Part shown: positions 44,274 through 52,696 of the stretch, piece after piece | Numbering within the stretch: the first letter of the stretch is position 1 | Layout of the letters: each line of letters opens with the position of its first letter | Assembly (NCBI RefSeq): GCF_002582035.1 | Contig: NZ_NUQE01000045.1 | Coordinates: 42,679 to 106,678, forward strand | DNA from: Bacillus pseudomycoides | GTDB lineage: Bacteria; Bacillota; Bacilli; Bacillales; Bacillaceae_G | DNA length: 64,000 bases | Direction: 5' to 3' | The notes under the pieces: model-generated | Told to the model about the DNA's origin: nothing | Database searches by the model: none | Seen by the model: the letters and a program-made list of their open reading frames with translations, nothing else | Translations under genes and position numbers: made by a program

Positions 44274-45017
44274 TTACATATATAAACCGCCGTTAATATT
44301 TAATTGTTGTCCTGTAATGTATGCACCATCGCGGCATAAATATACAACACCTTTTGCAATTTCATCTGCTTGACCAAAACGTTTCTTCGGAATTTTCGCT
44401 ACGATTTGCTCACGAACGTTTTCTGGAACTTCTGCTACCATTTCCGTATCGATAAACCCTGGGCAAATTGCATTTACTGTTACATTCGTTCTTGCATACT
44501 CTAACGCTAAAGATTTTGTAAACCCAATCATACCAGCTTTTGCAGCTGAATAGTTCGTCTGCCCAAATCCACCAGCTTGTCCAATAATAGAAGAAATACT
44601 AATAATTCGTCCTTCTTCAGCTTCTGTTATGTATGGAAGTGCAGCACTTGTTGTATTGAATACGCTGCTTAAATTCACATCGATAACGCGATCCCAATCT
44701 TCACGGTTTAACTTTTTAAATGTACGATCTCTCGTAATACCAGCATTATTAACTAAAATGTCTACTTTTCCAAAATGCTGTACTGTTTCTTCTACAAGAC
44801 GCTTTGCATCTTCTAATTTAGAAACATCCGCTTGACAAGCATATACATCATGTCCTTCTTTCGCTAGCTCATTCACAAGGTTCTCAGCAGCATCTTTACT
44901 GCTATTGTAGTTAATTACTACTTTTGCACCTTCTGTTGCTAGTGCTACTGTAATTGCTTTTCCAATCCCCTTTGCTCCACCTGTTACGATCGCTACTTTT
45001 CCATGTAATTGAGCCAT
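44274..45017 (-). CDS. phaB: acetoacetyl-CoA reductase (3-oxoacyl reductase)
   Basis: 247-residue SDR enzyme from ATG 45017 (AAGGGGG 6-8 nt before). TGGAKGIG cofactor motif, NNAGITRD, catalytic Ser in SISSIIGQ and YSAAK. NADPH-dependent reduction of acetoacetyl-CoA gives the (R)-3-hydroxybutyryl-CoA used by PhaC. Middle gene of phaRBC. Confidence 0.93.
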   Translation of the reverse strand: MAQLHGKVAIVTGGAKGIGKAITVALATEGAKVVINYNSSKDAAENLVNELAKEGHDVYACQADVSKLEDAKRLVEETVQHFGKVDILVNNAGITRDRTFKKLNREDWDRVIDVNLSSVFNTTSAALPYITEAEEGRIISISSIIGQAGGFGQTNYSAAKAGMIGFTKSLALEYARTNVTVNAICPGFIDTEMVAEVPENVREQIVAKIPKKRFGQADEIAKGVVYLCRDGAYITGQQLNINGGLYM

Positions 45018-45118
45018 TTTTGCTCCCCCTTTGTTATATTTGCGGCTACATGATGGATGAGCTTTGCCTAGATGCATACCGCAATGCAGATACACATTTA
45101 TAAATGATATACCGCTCT

Positions 45119-45145
45119 AGAAAGCGGGCCTCCTTTCCGCTTTCT
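45119..45145 (-). other. phaR-phaB intergenic hairpin
   Basis: AGAAAGCGG / CCGCTTTCT stem without a U run in the phaRBC transcript; may tune the ratio of PhaR to PhaB/C. Confidence 0.45.
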
Positions 45146-45168
45146 GAACGAATATATATTTAACGAAA

Positions 45169-45654
45169 TTATTTTTTACTATCTGTTTTTGCTTGTACTG
45201 CTGGTACTGCTGGTACTGCTGGTACTTGTAATTTTCCTAATACTTCATTTTGTTTTTCTAACAGTTCTAAAATTTTATCTAATTTATTTTCTAATGTATG
45301 AATATCTTGTTTCACTTTTGTTACATCACGCTTTATTGCAGGAGGTTGTCCAAGAGACTCTATCTTTTCATCCAAAAACTCTTCGATATTATCAACTTTG
45401 TTTTCTAAATTGATAACAAGAGAAGCAACTCTGGCAATATCTTCTTGCGTTGGGATATTGACTTTCTCTAAATATCCCTTTGTTGCATCATTCATCATCT
45501 TTTGATAAAACAAATTCAAATCTAGAACGCTTCCCATCCATGCAGAATACTCTTCTGTCTGGACTGTTTCATTAAGCGCCTTTCCCCAAAACTTTTCTGT
45601 CTGTTCGTAAACTTCTTTCCAAGCTTGTAGTGGATCGAGTTTTTGTTCAATCAC
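45169..45654 (-). CDS. phaR: PHA synthase subunit PhaR
   Basis: 161 residues, helical, required partner of class IV PhaC. MIEQKLDPLQAWKEVYEQTEKFWGKAL is the family start; coiled-coil segments follow (LENKVDNIEEFLDEKIESL, VKQDIHTLENKLDKILELLEKQNEVLGKL). Near the C-terminus 9-nt DNA repeats (TGCTGGTAC on the plus strand) encode VPA-VPA-VPA. First gene of phaRBC. Confidence 0.93.
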   Translation of the reverse strand: MIEQKLDPLQAWKEVYEQTEKFWGKALNETVQTEEYSAWMGSVLDLNLFYQKMMNDATKGYLEKVNIPTQEDIARVASLVINLENKVDNIEEFLDEKIESLGQPPAIKRDVTKVKQDIHTLENKLDKILELLEKQNEVLGKLQVPAVPAVPAVQAKTDSKK

Positions 45655-45735
45655 TTCTCCTACACTCCCTTATTTAGTTATTGAGACAATTCAATCTATT
45701 CATTATTTTCTAATATTCTGACTGAAAGTTCAAGT

Positions 45736-45795
45736 ATGTATTTATTTTTTATTTTCAAAAAATACATTGACAAAAAATACAGATAGGTGTAAATT
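45736..45795 (+). promoter_or_regulatory. phaQ promoter and inverted repeat
   Basis: TTGACA (45767-45772), 17-nt spacer, TAAATT (45790-45795). An inverted repeat ATGTATTT/AAATACAT (45736-45767) ends on the -35. It may be the PhaQ operator, since PadR-type regulators favour ATGT...ACAT (inference). Confidence 0.5.
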
Positions 45796-45848
45796 GCACA
45801 TATAAGAAAAAAATTCCATCTAACTGATTCATGAGGTGATGCACAATC

Positions 45849-46298
45849 ATGCTACAAAATGAACCAGAAAAAAAAGAAAGTTTGGACACAACCCAAACAA
45901 AACAACCAAACTCCATGCCAAAAAACTTCTTAGTTCCATTCTTACTTCTCTGTCTTAAAGACTGGAGTCTTCACGGTTACAAACTCATTCAAATGCTAAT
46001 GGATATTGGCTTTTCTTCTATTGATCAAGGTAATGTATATAGGACTTTACGCAAACTAGAAAAAGAAAACCTCATATCTTCTACTTGGGATACAAGTGAA
46101 GGAGGTCCAGCAAAACGAATTTATTCTTTAACGGAATATGGAGAGGAATATTTAACATCTTGCGCTACGTCATTTGAGCAATATCAAAAAATGCTTCGTA
46201 CGTTTTTTAACCTATATACAAATGCATTCTTCCCATTTTCCAATGTTCCAACAAAGGATGAGAAATCTTCATCGTCTTTTGGTGACACAGCAGATTAA
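45849..46298 (+). CDS. phaQ: PadR-family regulator of PHA synthesis
   Basis: 149 residues. PadR winged helix FLLLCLKDWSLHGYKLIQMLMDIGFSSIDQGNVYRTLRKLEKENLISSTWDTSEGGPAKRIYSLTEYG. The position directly in front of phaP and opposite phaRBC is that of PhaQ, a PHB-responsive repressor of phaQP. Confidence 0.92.
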   Translation: MLQNEPEKKESLDTTQTKQPNSMPKNFLVPFLLLCLKDWSLHGYKLIQMLMDIGFSSIDQGNVYRTLRKLEKENLISSTWDTSEGGPAKRIYSLTEYGEEYLTSCATSFEQYQKMLRTFFNLYTNAFFPFSNVPTKDEKSSSSFGDTAD

Positions 46299-46356
46299 TC
46301 TGCGTTCACAATATGTAAAAAATTTATATGTAAAAAATTTATTTGGAGGTCAAGTC

Positions 46357-46881
46357 ATGGAAACGAAACCACACGAACTTGTCGATGCATTCTGGAAAAA
46401 CTGGTCACACTCTCTTTCCCTTTTTTCTTCAGCGGGAAAACAAATGGAACAACTTACATTAGAAACGTTGAAACATCAGCAGGAAGCTTTGCATAAATTA
46501 ACAGAAAGTACGGAAGAAATCGAAAAAGAAATCCAGCAATTTTCAGCACAAGCAAACGCGCAATATACTGAATATGTAAAGCAATTTGCGGGTAACTCCC
46601 TTAATGAACAAATTGACGGATGGCAAGAAAAATGGAATGAGCTTTCTAGTCATATGCAACAACTTACTGTGTCTCCAACAAAAGCATCTCTGTCTTTACT
46701 TTCACAAACAAGCGGACAATTCGAAGAAGCAGTGAAACAACTGATTAGCCAACAACAACAACAACGTCAAGAGGTTCAAAAACAAATGGAAAGTTTTTTA
46801 GAAGAATTCAAATCCATGCAACTAGACCTCGTAAAAAAGTTCGAGGAAAACTCAAACAATCTATTTACTTCCATGAAATAA
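46357..46881 (+). CDS. phaP: phasin, PHA granule surface protein
   Basis: 174 residues from ATG 46357 (GGAGG 7 nt before). METKPHELVDAFWKNWSHSL begins the family; the rest is helical and Gln/Glu-rich, suiting a granule coat. Follows phaQ by 58 bp, same transcript. Confidence 0.92.
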   Translation: METKPHELVDAFWKNWSHSLSLFSSAGKQMEQLTLETLKHQQEALHKLTESTEEIEKEIQQFSAQANAQYTEYVKQFAGNSLNEQIDGWQEKWNELSSHMQQLTVSPTKASLSLLSQTSGQFEEAVKQLISQQQQQRQEVQKQMESFLEEFKSMQLDLVKKFEENSNNLFTSMK

Positions 46882-46982
46882 GAGAAATGTGGCAGCTTAC
46901 TACAAAAAATACTCGTCTCTTTCTTTCTCCCCTTGCATCAAGATGGCTCACATTTTTCAACATGGAAAAGAAGGAGGAAGAA

Positions 46983-47426
46983 ATGAATCTTTTTCAAGAA
47001 GCAGAATCTGTCCATGAGCTTTATTATGATGAGATTCACATTGGTGATCAAGCTTCTTTAACAAAAACGATTACAGACGAAGATATTGTTACTTTTGCAA
47101 AACTTACCGGTGACGTAAATCCAATTCATTTGCTTGATTCTTTTGCAAAAACAACGATGTTTAAAGAACGTATTGCACATGGTATGCTCGTATCTAGCTT
47201 TATTTCAACAATACTTGGAACAAAGCTTCCAGGGAAAAATACCATTTATTTATCTCAAAATATGGCATTCCGTGCTCCTGTGAAAATTGGAGATACGCTA
47301 CGTGTTGTCGCTGAAGTAGTTGAAAAACGCGATGACAAAAGAATTATTACGTTACAAACAAATGTATATAATCAATACGATAAAGTTGTTGTTGAAGGTA
47401 CAGCAACTGTCCTGAAAAAAGAGTAG
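46983..47426 (+). CDS. phaJ: (R)-specific enoyl-CoA hydratase
   Basis: 147 residues from ATG 46983 (GGAGG 5 nt before). MaoC-like hot-dog fold with the hydratase-2 motif DVNPIHLLDSFAKTTMFKERIAHGML holding the catalytic Asp/His. Converts enoyl-CoA from beta-oxidation to (R)-3-hydroxyacyl-CoA for PhaC. Third gene of phaQPJ. Confidence 0.9.
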   Translation: MNLFQEAESVHELYYDEIHIGDQASLTKTITDEDIVTFAKLTGDVNPIHLLDSFAKTTMFKERIAHGMLVSSFISTILGTKLPGKNTIYLSQNMAFRAPVKIGDTLRVVAEVVEKRDDKRIITLQTNVYNQYDKVVVEGTATVLKKE

Positions 47427-47442
47427 CACTGCTACTCTTTTT
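47415..47442 (+). terminator. terminator of phaQPJ
   Basis: AAAAAAGAGTAGC / GCTACTCTTTTTC hairpin that includes the phaJ stop codon. Confidence 0.85.
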
Positions 47443-47561
47443 CATTTTCTCCAAGAACTGTTAGTATGACCGATTACTTCCGCGTATGAGTGAAACCAAA
47501 ACACAAACAATAACATTATCAGCTACTATAAGCTGAAAATAAAAAAAGGGGTATATCTAAT

Positions 47562-47747
47562 ATGGCAAAAACAAATAAACTACTTGTCCCTGGCGCTGAA
47601 CAAGCACTAGAGCAATTTAAATATGAAATTGCTCAAGAGTTTGGCGTGAATTTAGGTTCTAACACAGCTTCTCGCTCTAACGGATCTGTTGGCGGTGAAG
47701 TAACAAAACGTCTCGTTTCACTTGCACAACAACAATTACGTGGTTAA
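47562..47747 (+). CDS. alpha/beta-type small acid-soluble spore protein
   Basis: 61 residues. Contains the GPR protease cleavage region ([13 protein letters not shown]) and the conserved [23 protein letters not shown] end. It coats spore DNA and is degraded at germination. AAAAGGGG is 10 nt before the ATG. Expression would be forespore-specific (sigma-G); I could not define the promoter. Confidence 0.95.
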   Translation: MAKTNKLLVPGAEQALEQFKYEIAQEFGVNLGSNTASRSNGSVGGEVTKRLVSLAQQQLRG

Positions 47748-47770
47748 TTAATCAAATAAATAATGGATTT

Positions 47771-47796
47771 GAGGCAGATATTCTCTGCCTCTTTTC
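47771..47796 (+). terminator. terminator of the spore protein gene
   Basis: GAGGCAGA / TCTGCCTC stem followed by TTTTCTTTT. Confidence 0.85.
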
Positions 47797-47874
47797 TTTT
47801 CTAATCTTCACAACATATATTCTTTTTTCCTTTCACATACTATCATCAGCAAAAGAATAGAAAGGTGTCAAAAC

Positions 47875-49194
47875 ATGAAGCTGACTAACATCAAATTGAG
47901 TCCACCACGAGTTCTTATATTATCTTTTGTCATATTATCCATAATCGGAACATGCTTATTAAAACTTCCCATTGCCACAACAACACACATTTCATGGATC
48001 GATGCATTGTTTACAACAGTCTCTGCTTTTACAGTGACAGGATTAGGAGTCGTTGATACAGGAACTGTATTTACTTTATTTGGGCAACTTGTGATTTTAA
48101 CACTTATCCAAGTTGGCGGGCTTGGAATTATGAGCTTTGCTATACTTATTTTTATTATGCTTGGAAAAAAAATCAGATTACAAAACCGAATTTTATTACA
48201 GCAAGCTTTAAACCAAACGAATATAGGTGGAGTCATCCGCTTAGCAAAGGCCTTGTTCTTATTTTCCTTCACAGTGGAATGCGTGGCAGCTCTTTTATTA
48301 GCATTAGAATGGATACCAAGATACGGATTTAGCAAAGGATTATATTACAGCTTCTTCCATTCCATTTCCGCTTTTAATAATGCCGGATTCTCTATTTGGA
48401 GCGATAATTTAATGTCACAAGCTCATAGTGTACTCGTCAATCTTGTTATTTCTTCTCTTATTATTTTAGGAGGAATTGGTTTTACAGTTATTGTTGATAT
48501 AAAACATAAACGTAACTTTGCAAACCTTAGCCTCCATTCTAAACTCATGCTCTCTTCTACTTTATTAGTAAATGCGAGCGCAACCATATTAATATTTATA
48601 TTCGAATTTCATAATCCACTATCGATGAAAGGATTTACTCCATTTCAAGAAGGCCTTGCAGCTTATTTTCAAAGTGTAACGACGCGAACAGCAGGTTTTA
48701 ATACAATAGATATATCACACTTAACAAAACCAACCCTTTTACTCATGATGCTTCTTATGTTTATTGGAGCTGGCAGTGCCTCAACCGGTGGTGGAATTAA
48801 ACTTACGACCTTTTTAATTATGATGTTAGGTGTATTAAAATTCTTATATGGACAAGATGACATTATCATCTTTCGAAAATCCATTAAAGATAGTTATATC
48901 GTAAAGTCACTTGCAATTACGATTATTTCCATATTGTTCATTTTCTTTGCTATGTTAATTTTAAGCATAACAGAACAAGCGCCATTGATAATGAGCGCTT
49001 TCGAAGTATTTTCTGCCTTCGGAACCGTTGGACTTACGATGGGGCTTACAACAAAACTAACCATAATTGGAAAAATAGTCATTATCTTTATGATGTTTTT
49101 CGGAAAAATGGGTCCTCTTACATTCGCCTTTTCCTTTGCTCGTAGAAAACGTACAAAAATTAAATATCCGAACGAAGATCTTTTAACAGGTTGA
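47875..49194 (+). CDS. TrkH-family K+ uptake channel subunit (KtrB/KtrD type), second copy
   Basis: 439 residues. Filter Gly in TVTGLGVVD, AFNNAGFSIW, TTRTAGFNT and SAFGTVGLT. Paralogue of the protein at 40329-41678, with the same domain plan but clearly diverged. No KtrA/KtrC gene is nearby, so both must use regulatory subunits encoded elsewhere. Confidence 0.88.
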   Translation: MKLTNIKLSPPRVLILSFVILSIIGTCLLKLPIATTTHISWIDALFTTVSAFTVTGLGVVDTGTVFTLFGQLVILTLIQVGGLGIMSFAILIFIMLGKKIRLQNRILLQQALNQTNIGGVIRLAKALFLFSFTVECVAALLLALEWIPRYGFSKGLYYSFFHSISAFNNAGFSIWSDNLMSQAHSVLVNLVISSLIILGGIGFTVIVDIKHKRNFANLSLHSKLMLSSTLLVNASATILIFIFEFHNPLSMKGFTPFQEGLAAYFQSVTTRTAGFNTIDISHLTKPTLLLMMLLMFIGAGSASTGGGIKLTTFLIMMLGVLKFLYGQDDIIIFRKSIKDSYIVKSLAITIISILFIFFAMLILSITEQAPLIMSAFEVFSAFGTVGLTMGLTTKLTIIGKIVIIFMMFFGKMGPLTFAFSFARRKRTKIKYPNEDLLTG

Positions 49195-49239
49195 CAAACA
49201 TTAACAGTTCTTATATATTATACATAACAGCATATTTCC

Positions 49240-49383
49240 AAAGGGGAGTAGCGTCAGAGAAAATATTCTCTGAAACAAAGTCGTCATTACGTGGAACTAT
49301 GTTCCTCCGGCTTTGTTGGCATATTTTGTTACATATGTCTAGCCAGACCTTTGCCTATCAACGGCAGAGGTCTTTTTTGCGTT
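49240..49383 (+). ncRNA. yybP-ykoY manganese riboswitch with terminator
   Basis: AAAGGGGAGTAGCGTC, GTCGTCATTACG, CCTCCGGCTTTGTTGGC and TGTCTAGCCAGACCTTTGCC follow the yybP-ykoY consensus in order. The last part AGACCTTTGCC pairs with GGCAGAGGTCT followed by TTTTTT (49347-49383), an intrinsic terminator. Mn2+ binding in this class turns expression on. It is 108 nt upstream of a TerC gene. Confidence 0.92.
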
Positions 49384-49490
49384 CTTTTTGAAATTTCTCT
49401 GCCATTGGTAGAGCTTATTTTAGAGAAGCTAAACAATGGGGAATTTTTCTTTTTTTGTTTAGCACATACACAAACGAGAGGAGAATGTAA

Positions 49491-50291
49491 ATGGATCTAT
49501 CTTTATTATTAGAGTATGGTTGGGTATTACTTATTTTAGTCGTTTTGGAGGGAGTTTTAGCAGCAGATAATGCGCTTGTCCTTGCTATTATGGTAAAACA
49601 TTTACCGGAAGAAAAACGTAAAAAAGCCTTATTTTATGGGCTTGCAGGAGCCTTTGTATTTCGCTTTGGATCGCTGTTTATGATTTCATTTCTTGTCGAT
49701 GTATGGCAAGTACAAGCGATTGGTGCCATCTATTTAATGTTTATTGCTGTTAACCATCTTGTAAAAACTTATGTAAAAAAGAATGGAACGAACGACGAAA
49801 CAGAGGAAAAAGAGACAGAGAAAAAACAAGAAAACTTTTGGTGGACTGTATTTAAAGTAGAGGTTGCTGATATTGCGTTTGCGATTGACTCTATTTTAGC
49901 AGCTGTTGCATTAGCTGTGACATTACCGAAAACAAATCTTGGTACAATCGGTAGCCTCGATACAGCACAATTTATCGTTATTTTCGCAGGTGGTATGATT
50001 GGATTAATCATTATGCGCTTTGCCGCATCTGCTTTCGTAAACTTACTGAAACGTAAACCTGGGTTAGAAACTGCTGCATTCACGATTGTAGGTTGGGTTG
50101 GTGTGAAATTAGCAGTTCATACGTTGGCTCACCCTGCATTAGGTGTGATTCCACATGAATTCCCAGAATCAGCTACTTGGAAAATTACATTTTGGGTTGT
50201 ATTGATTGGAATTGGTGTATGCGGCTGGTTCTTATCAAAAGAAACAACGCCAAATGTACAACAAGATTCGAAAAAAGAAAAAGCGCTGTAA
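49491..50291 (+). CDS. TerC-family membrane protein, Mn2+ exporter-like (MeeF/MeeY type)
   Basis: 266 residues, seven hydrophobic segments. EGVLAADNALVLAIMVKHLP and EVADIAFAIDSILAAVAL carry the acidic membrane residues of TerC proteins. In B. subtilis the homologues export Mn2+ to metallate secreted proteins, and the upstream Mn2+ riboswitch supports that here. GAGGAG 7 nt before the ATG. Confidence 0.9.
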   Translation: MDLSLLLEYGWVLLILVVLEGVLAADNALVLAIMVKHLPEEKRKKALFYGLAGAFVFRFGSLFMISFLVDVWQVQAIGAIYLMFIAVNHLVKTYVKKNGTNDETEEKETEKKQENFWWTVFKVEVADIAFAIDSILAAVALAVTLPKTNLGTIGSLDTAQFIVIFAGGMIGLIIMRFAASAFVNLLKRKPGLETAAFTIVGWVGVKLAVHTLAHPALGVIPHEFPESATWKITFWVVLIGIGVCGWFLSKETTPNVQQDSKKEKAL

Positions 50292-50311
50292 TTTCAGCGC
50301 TTTTTCTTTTT
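50276..50311 (+). terminator. terminator of the TerC gene
   Basis: AAAAAGCGCTG / CAGCGCTTTTT with further T, overlapping the stop codon. Confidence 0.85.
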
Positions 50312-50365
50312 TCTTCATAAATAGGTTTGTTTTCTCAATTATTGAAAATGTATTATACAATATAT

Positions 50366-50413
50366 TGTTCAATATTTCACCAAAATGATGTCCTTTTTGT
50401 GAAATATTGAACA
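50366..50413 (+). promoter_or_regulatory. double Fnr/CRP-like palindrome upstream of the nitrite transporter
   Basis: 15-bp perfect arms TGTTCAATATTTCAC (50366-50380) and GTGAAATATTGAACA (50399-50413). Each arm by itself reads as a degenerate TGTGA-N6-TCACA box (TGTTC-AATATT-TCACC and TGTGA-AATATT-GAACA), centres 32 bp apart. Confidence 0.55.
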
Positions 50414-50499
50414 AGTTTATTGAAAGTAAGAACAAATACGTGTACCTTATTCATGTAAAGAGTATTTATAAACGATGTATTGAAGGAGCGTAATGATTT

Positions 50500-51348
50500 A
50501 TGCTAGAACAAGGAGTAGATTACCTAGTACAGCTTGCAAAGAAGAAAAAACAAATGTTAGATAACAACCCAATGCAGTATTTTCTTCGGGCAGCGCTAGC
50601 TGGTATCTATATGGGCTTTGTTATTGTACTATGTTTTAAATTAGGAAATTTCTTTCATGAGGCAAACTCACCCGCAACATATTTAGCATTCTCTATGTTT
50701 TTTGGAATTGCACTTATTTTAATTATATATGGTGGAGCTGAATTATTTACAGGAAATACTATGTATTTCACTGTTGCAACTTTACGTAAAGAAACAACTG
50801 TTGTCGATACACTTCGCAACTGGGGTGCTTGTTATGTAGGAAACTTAGTAGGGGCAGTATTTTTCGCATTACTCTTTTATGCAACTGGCATTTTTGAAAC
50901 AATAGGTCACAATCACTTATTAAATGAAGTTGCCACAATAAAGATGGGCGCATCAACAATGCACTTATTTTTCAAAGCTGTTTTATGTAACTGGCTTGTT
51001 TGTCTTGCATGTTTCCTTCCATCTCAGGTAAAAGGAGATACAGCTAAAATACTTATGATATTATTTACTGTATTTACTTTCTTCTTGTCAGGATATGAAC
51101 ATAGCATCGCAAATCTATCAATATTCTCAATTGCTTTACTTGTTCCACATCCTGATACAGTTTCTTTTGCAGGTGCAATTCATAACTTAATTCCAGTTAC
51201 AATTGGTAACATAGTTGGCGGATCTGTATTTGTTGGTATGGCTTATCATTATTTGACTAAAACAAAAGGTGAAACAAAATCTACAAAATCAGAAATCAAA
51301 TCTGAACAAACTGAAGAAATTATTCCATTGCCAACGCATGTAAAATAA
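50500..51348 (+). CDS. formate/nitrite transporter family protein
   Basis: 282 residues, six membrane helices. GIYMGFVIVLCFKLGNFF, GGAELFTGNTMYFTV, CNWLVCLACFL and GYEHSIANLSIF match FocA/NirC channels; the conserved gating His of the family lies in GYEHSIAN. Likely nitrite or formate exchange in anaerobic growth, consistent with the Fnr-like sites upstream. The TAA stop is contained in a bcr1 end. Confidence 0.88.
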   Translation: MLEQGVDYLVQLAKKKKQMLDNNPMQYFLRAALAGIYMGFVIVLCFKLGNFFHEANSPATYLAFSMFFGIALILIIYGGAELFTGNTMYFTVATLRKETTVVDTLRNWGACYVGNLVGAVFFALLFYATGIFETIGHNHLLNEVATIKMGASTMHLFFKAVLCNWLVCLACFLPSQVKGDTAKILMILFTVFTFFLSGYEHSIANLSIFSIALLVPHPDTVSFAGAIHNLIPVTIGNIVGGSVFVGMAYHYLTKTKGETKSTKSEIKSEQTEEIIPLPTHVK

Positions 51349-51469
51349 AGTGAAACTTCCTTCTGGGAGCGTTTTTCCCCCAGAAGGTTAGTTGAACCAA
51401 TCGGGCCCTTACAGACGGTTTGTTTCTCTTCCTTGCCTTACTTCTTACCGGCTGTTTGGGCGGGATAAA
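51345..51469 (-). repeat. bcr1 copy, variant, with an extra terminal sequence
   Basis: ATAAAGTGAAACTTCCTTCTG to GGGCGGGATAAA. The terminal hairpin is CTTCTGGGAG/CCCAGAAGG and the middle is diverged. Directly after the GGGATAAA end the sequence reads ATAAAGTGAAACTTTA again, the start of a second bcr1 terminus. Confidence 0.85.
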
Positions 51470-51506
51470 GTGAAACTTTAATCTGTGTAGGCACACACAT
51501 GTCGAA

Positions 51507-51543
51507 AACATGCATTCCAAATTGATTGGAATGCATGTTTTTT
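51507..51543 (-). terminator. terminator of the receiver-like gene
   Basis: AACATGCATTCCAA / TTGGAATGCATGTT with T run on the minus strand. Confidence 0.85.
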
Positions 51544-51856
51544 AGTAACTTCCAACACGTTTAATCATAATAGATGAAGAAATTTCTCCAGACTCTTTTC
51601 CTTTTTGTATCCGATCTAACATATAATGTTGTCCTATCGGATCATTCGTATGAAGATGAATTTCCTCCACATGTAATCGTTCCTTACAAAATACATCTAC
51701 GAAATACAACCCATTTCTCTGACGCAATCCCATATTATAATCAAGCGATAACGTATGTACCTTATTATTTCGGGTGAGCTCCAGTGCCTGATCAACTGTC
51801 GTTGCTAACGTAAAGCCAGCTGGGCAAGGTCTTTGATCATCCATATATACGTTCAT
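51542..51856 (-). CDS. cyclic-phosphate-processing receiver-domain protein
   Basis: 104 residues: VYMDDQRPCPAGFTLATTVDQALELTRNNKVHTLSLDYNMG. The DDxRP start and SLDxxxG segment are typical of receiver-like domains found with RNA/cyclic-phosphate processing. Asp positions allow a phosphorylation-like pocket. Function unknown; it sits 12 bp behind comC. Confidence 0.65.
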   Translation of the reverse strand: MNVYMDDQRPCPAGFTLATTVDQALELTRNNKVHTLSLDYNMGLRQRNGLYFVDVFCKERLHVEEIHLHTNDPIGQHYMLDRIQKGKESGEISSSIMIKRVGSY

Positions 51857-51868
51857 CTAATTCCTCCT

Positions 51869-52585
51869 CTACATACACATACTATATGCACATACTGTTC
51901 CAAGCGCAATAAACGGTGCAAAAGGAAGCGGTTCTTTATAAGTCATGCGGCGAATGGTAATAGAAATAATAAGAAAGCAAAGACCAAATAATGAAGAGAA
52001 ACAAAGTGACAGTAGTATCGCTTTTGTTCCGACTACAAATCCAAGTAAACTGAGCAATTTTACATCTCCACCGCCAATACCTGCTGGATGAATTACTTGA
52101 ATCATATATAAGAGCACAAACATGCCCATTGCTCCTAGTAACCCATCCCACCATGGGGAAAGCGGTATAAAAAAACGTTCTATTGCAAATAGCCCTGCAA
52201 AAAAGAATAAAATGCGATTTGGAATTACCATATAGAGAAGATCTGTGATAGTAACAATAAAAAGAAGTGATAATAGAGTCCAAACAATAATAAGCTGCTC
52301 ATTGGGACCGATAAAAAATGCTGTAAGGAGAAACGATATACCCGCAATCCCCTCAAATAGCGGATGAAAGGGTGAAATTTTCATATGACAATTTATGCAT
52401 CTTCCTTTTTGGATACAAAATGATAAAATAGGAATCAACTCTTTTACTTGTAATACATGATGGCAATGCGAACAGTGTGAGCGCGGTTTTATAATGGAAT
52501 AGCCAAGTGGAATACGGTAGGCAACAACTTGATAAAAAGAACCTAATATCAAACCAGCGAAAAAAGCATATACATAAAGTAGCAT
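51869..52585 (-). CDS. comC: prepilin peptidase / N-methyltransferase (A24A)
   Basis: 238 residues from ATG 52585 (GGAG 8 nt before). The zinc-finger-like cytosolic loop has two CxxC pairs (CSHCHHVL, CINCHMK). Active-site Asp in TDLLYMVIPNRI and GGGDVKLLSLLGF. About eight membrane segments. Processes type IV pilin-like competence proteins. Confidence 0.88.
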   Translation of the reverse strand: MLLYVYAFFAGLILGSFYQVVAYRIPLGYSIIKPRSHCSHCHHVLQVKELIPILSFCIQKGRCINCHMKISPFHPLFEGIAGISFLLTAFFIGPNEQLIIVWTLLSLLFIVTITDLLYMVIPNRILFFFAGLFAIERFFIPLSPWWDGLLGAMGMFVLLYMIQVIHPAGIGGGDVKLLSLLGFVVGTKAILLSLCFSSLFGLCFLIISITIRRMTYKEPLPFAPFIALGTVCAYSMCM

Positions 52586-52661
52586 TTCGCCCTCTCCTTT
52601 CGCACCTACTATAGCAAAAAAGTTTAACATGTTGTATTTTCAAAAACTTATCTTTATCTAT

Positions 52662-52692
52662 AAAAAAACAGGCCTTTACTAGGCCTGTTTTT
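52662..52692 (-). terminator. terminator of lutABC
   Basis: AAAACAGGCCT / AGGCCTGTTTTT on the minus strand, just behind lutC. Confidence 0.9.
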
Positions 52693-52696
52693 CCAT

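Noticed and set aside
46174-46356. Upstream extension of phaP overlapping phaQ
   Set aside because: Different frame from phaQ; GGAGG and METKPHELVDAF mark the start at 46357.
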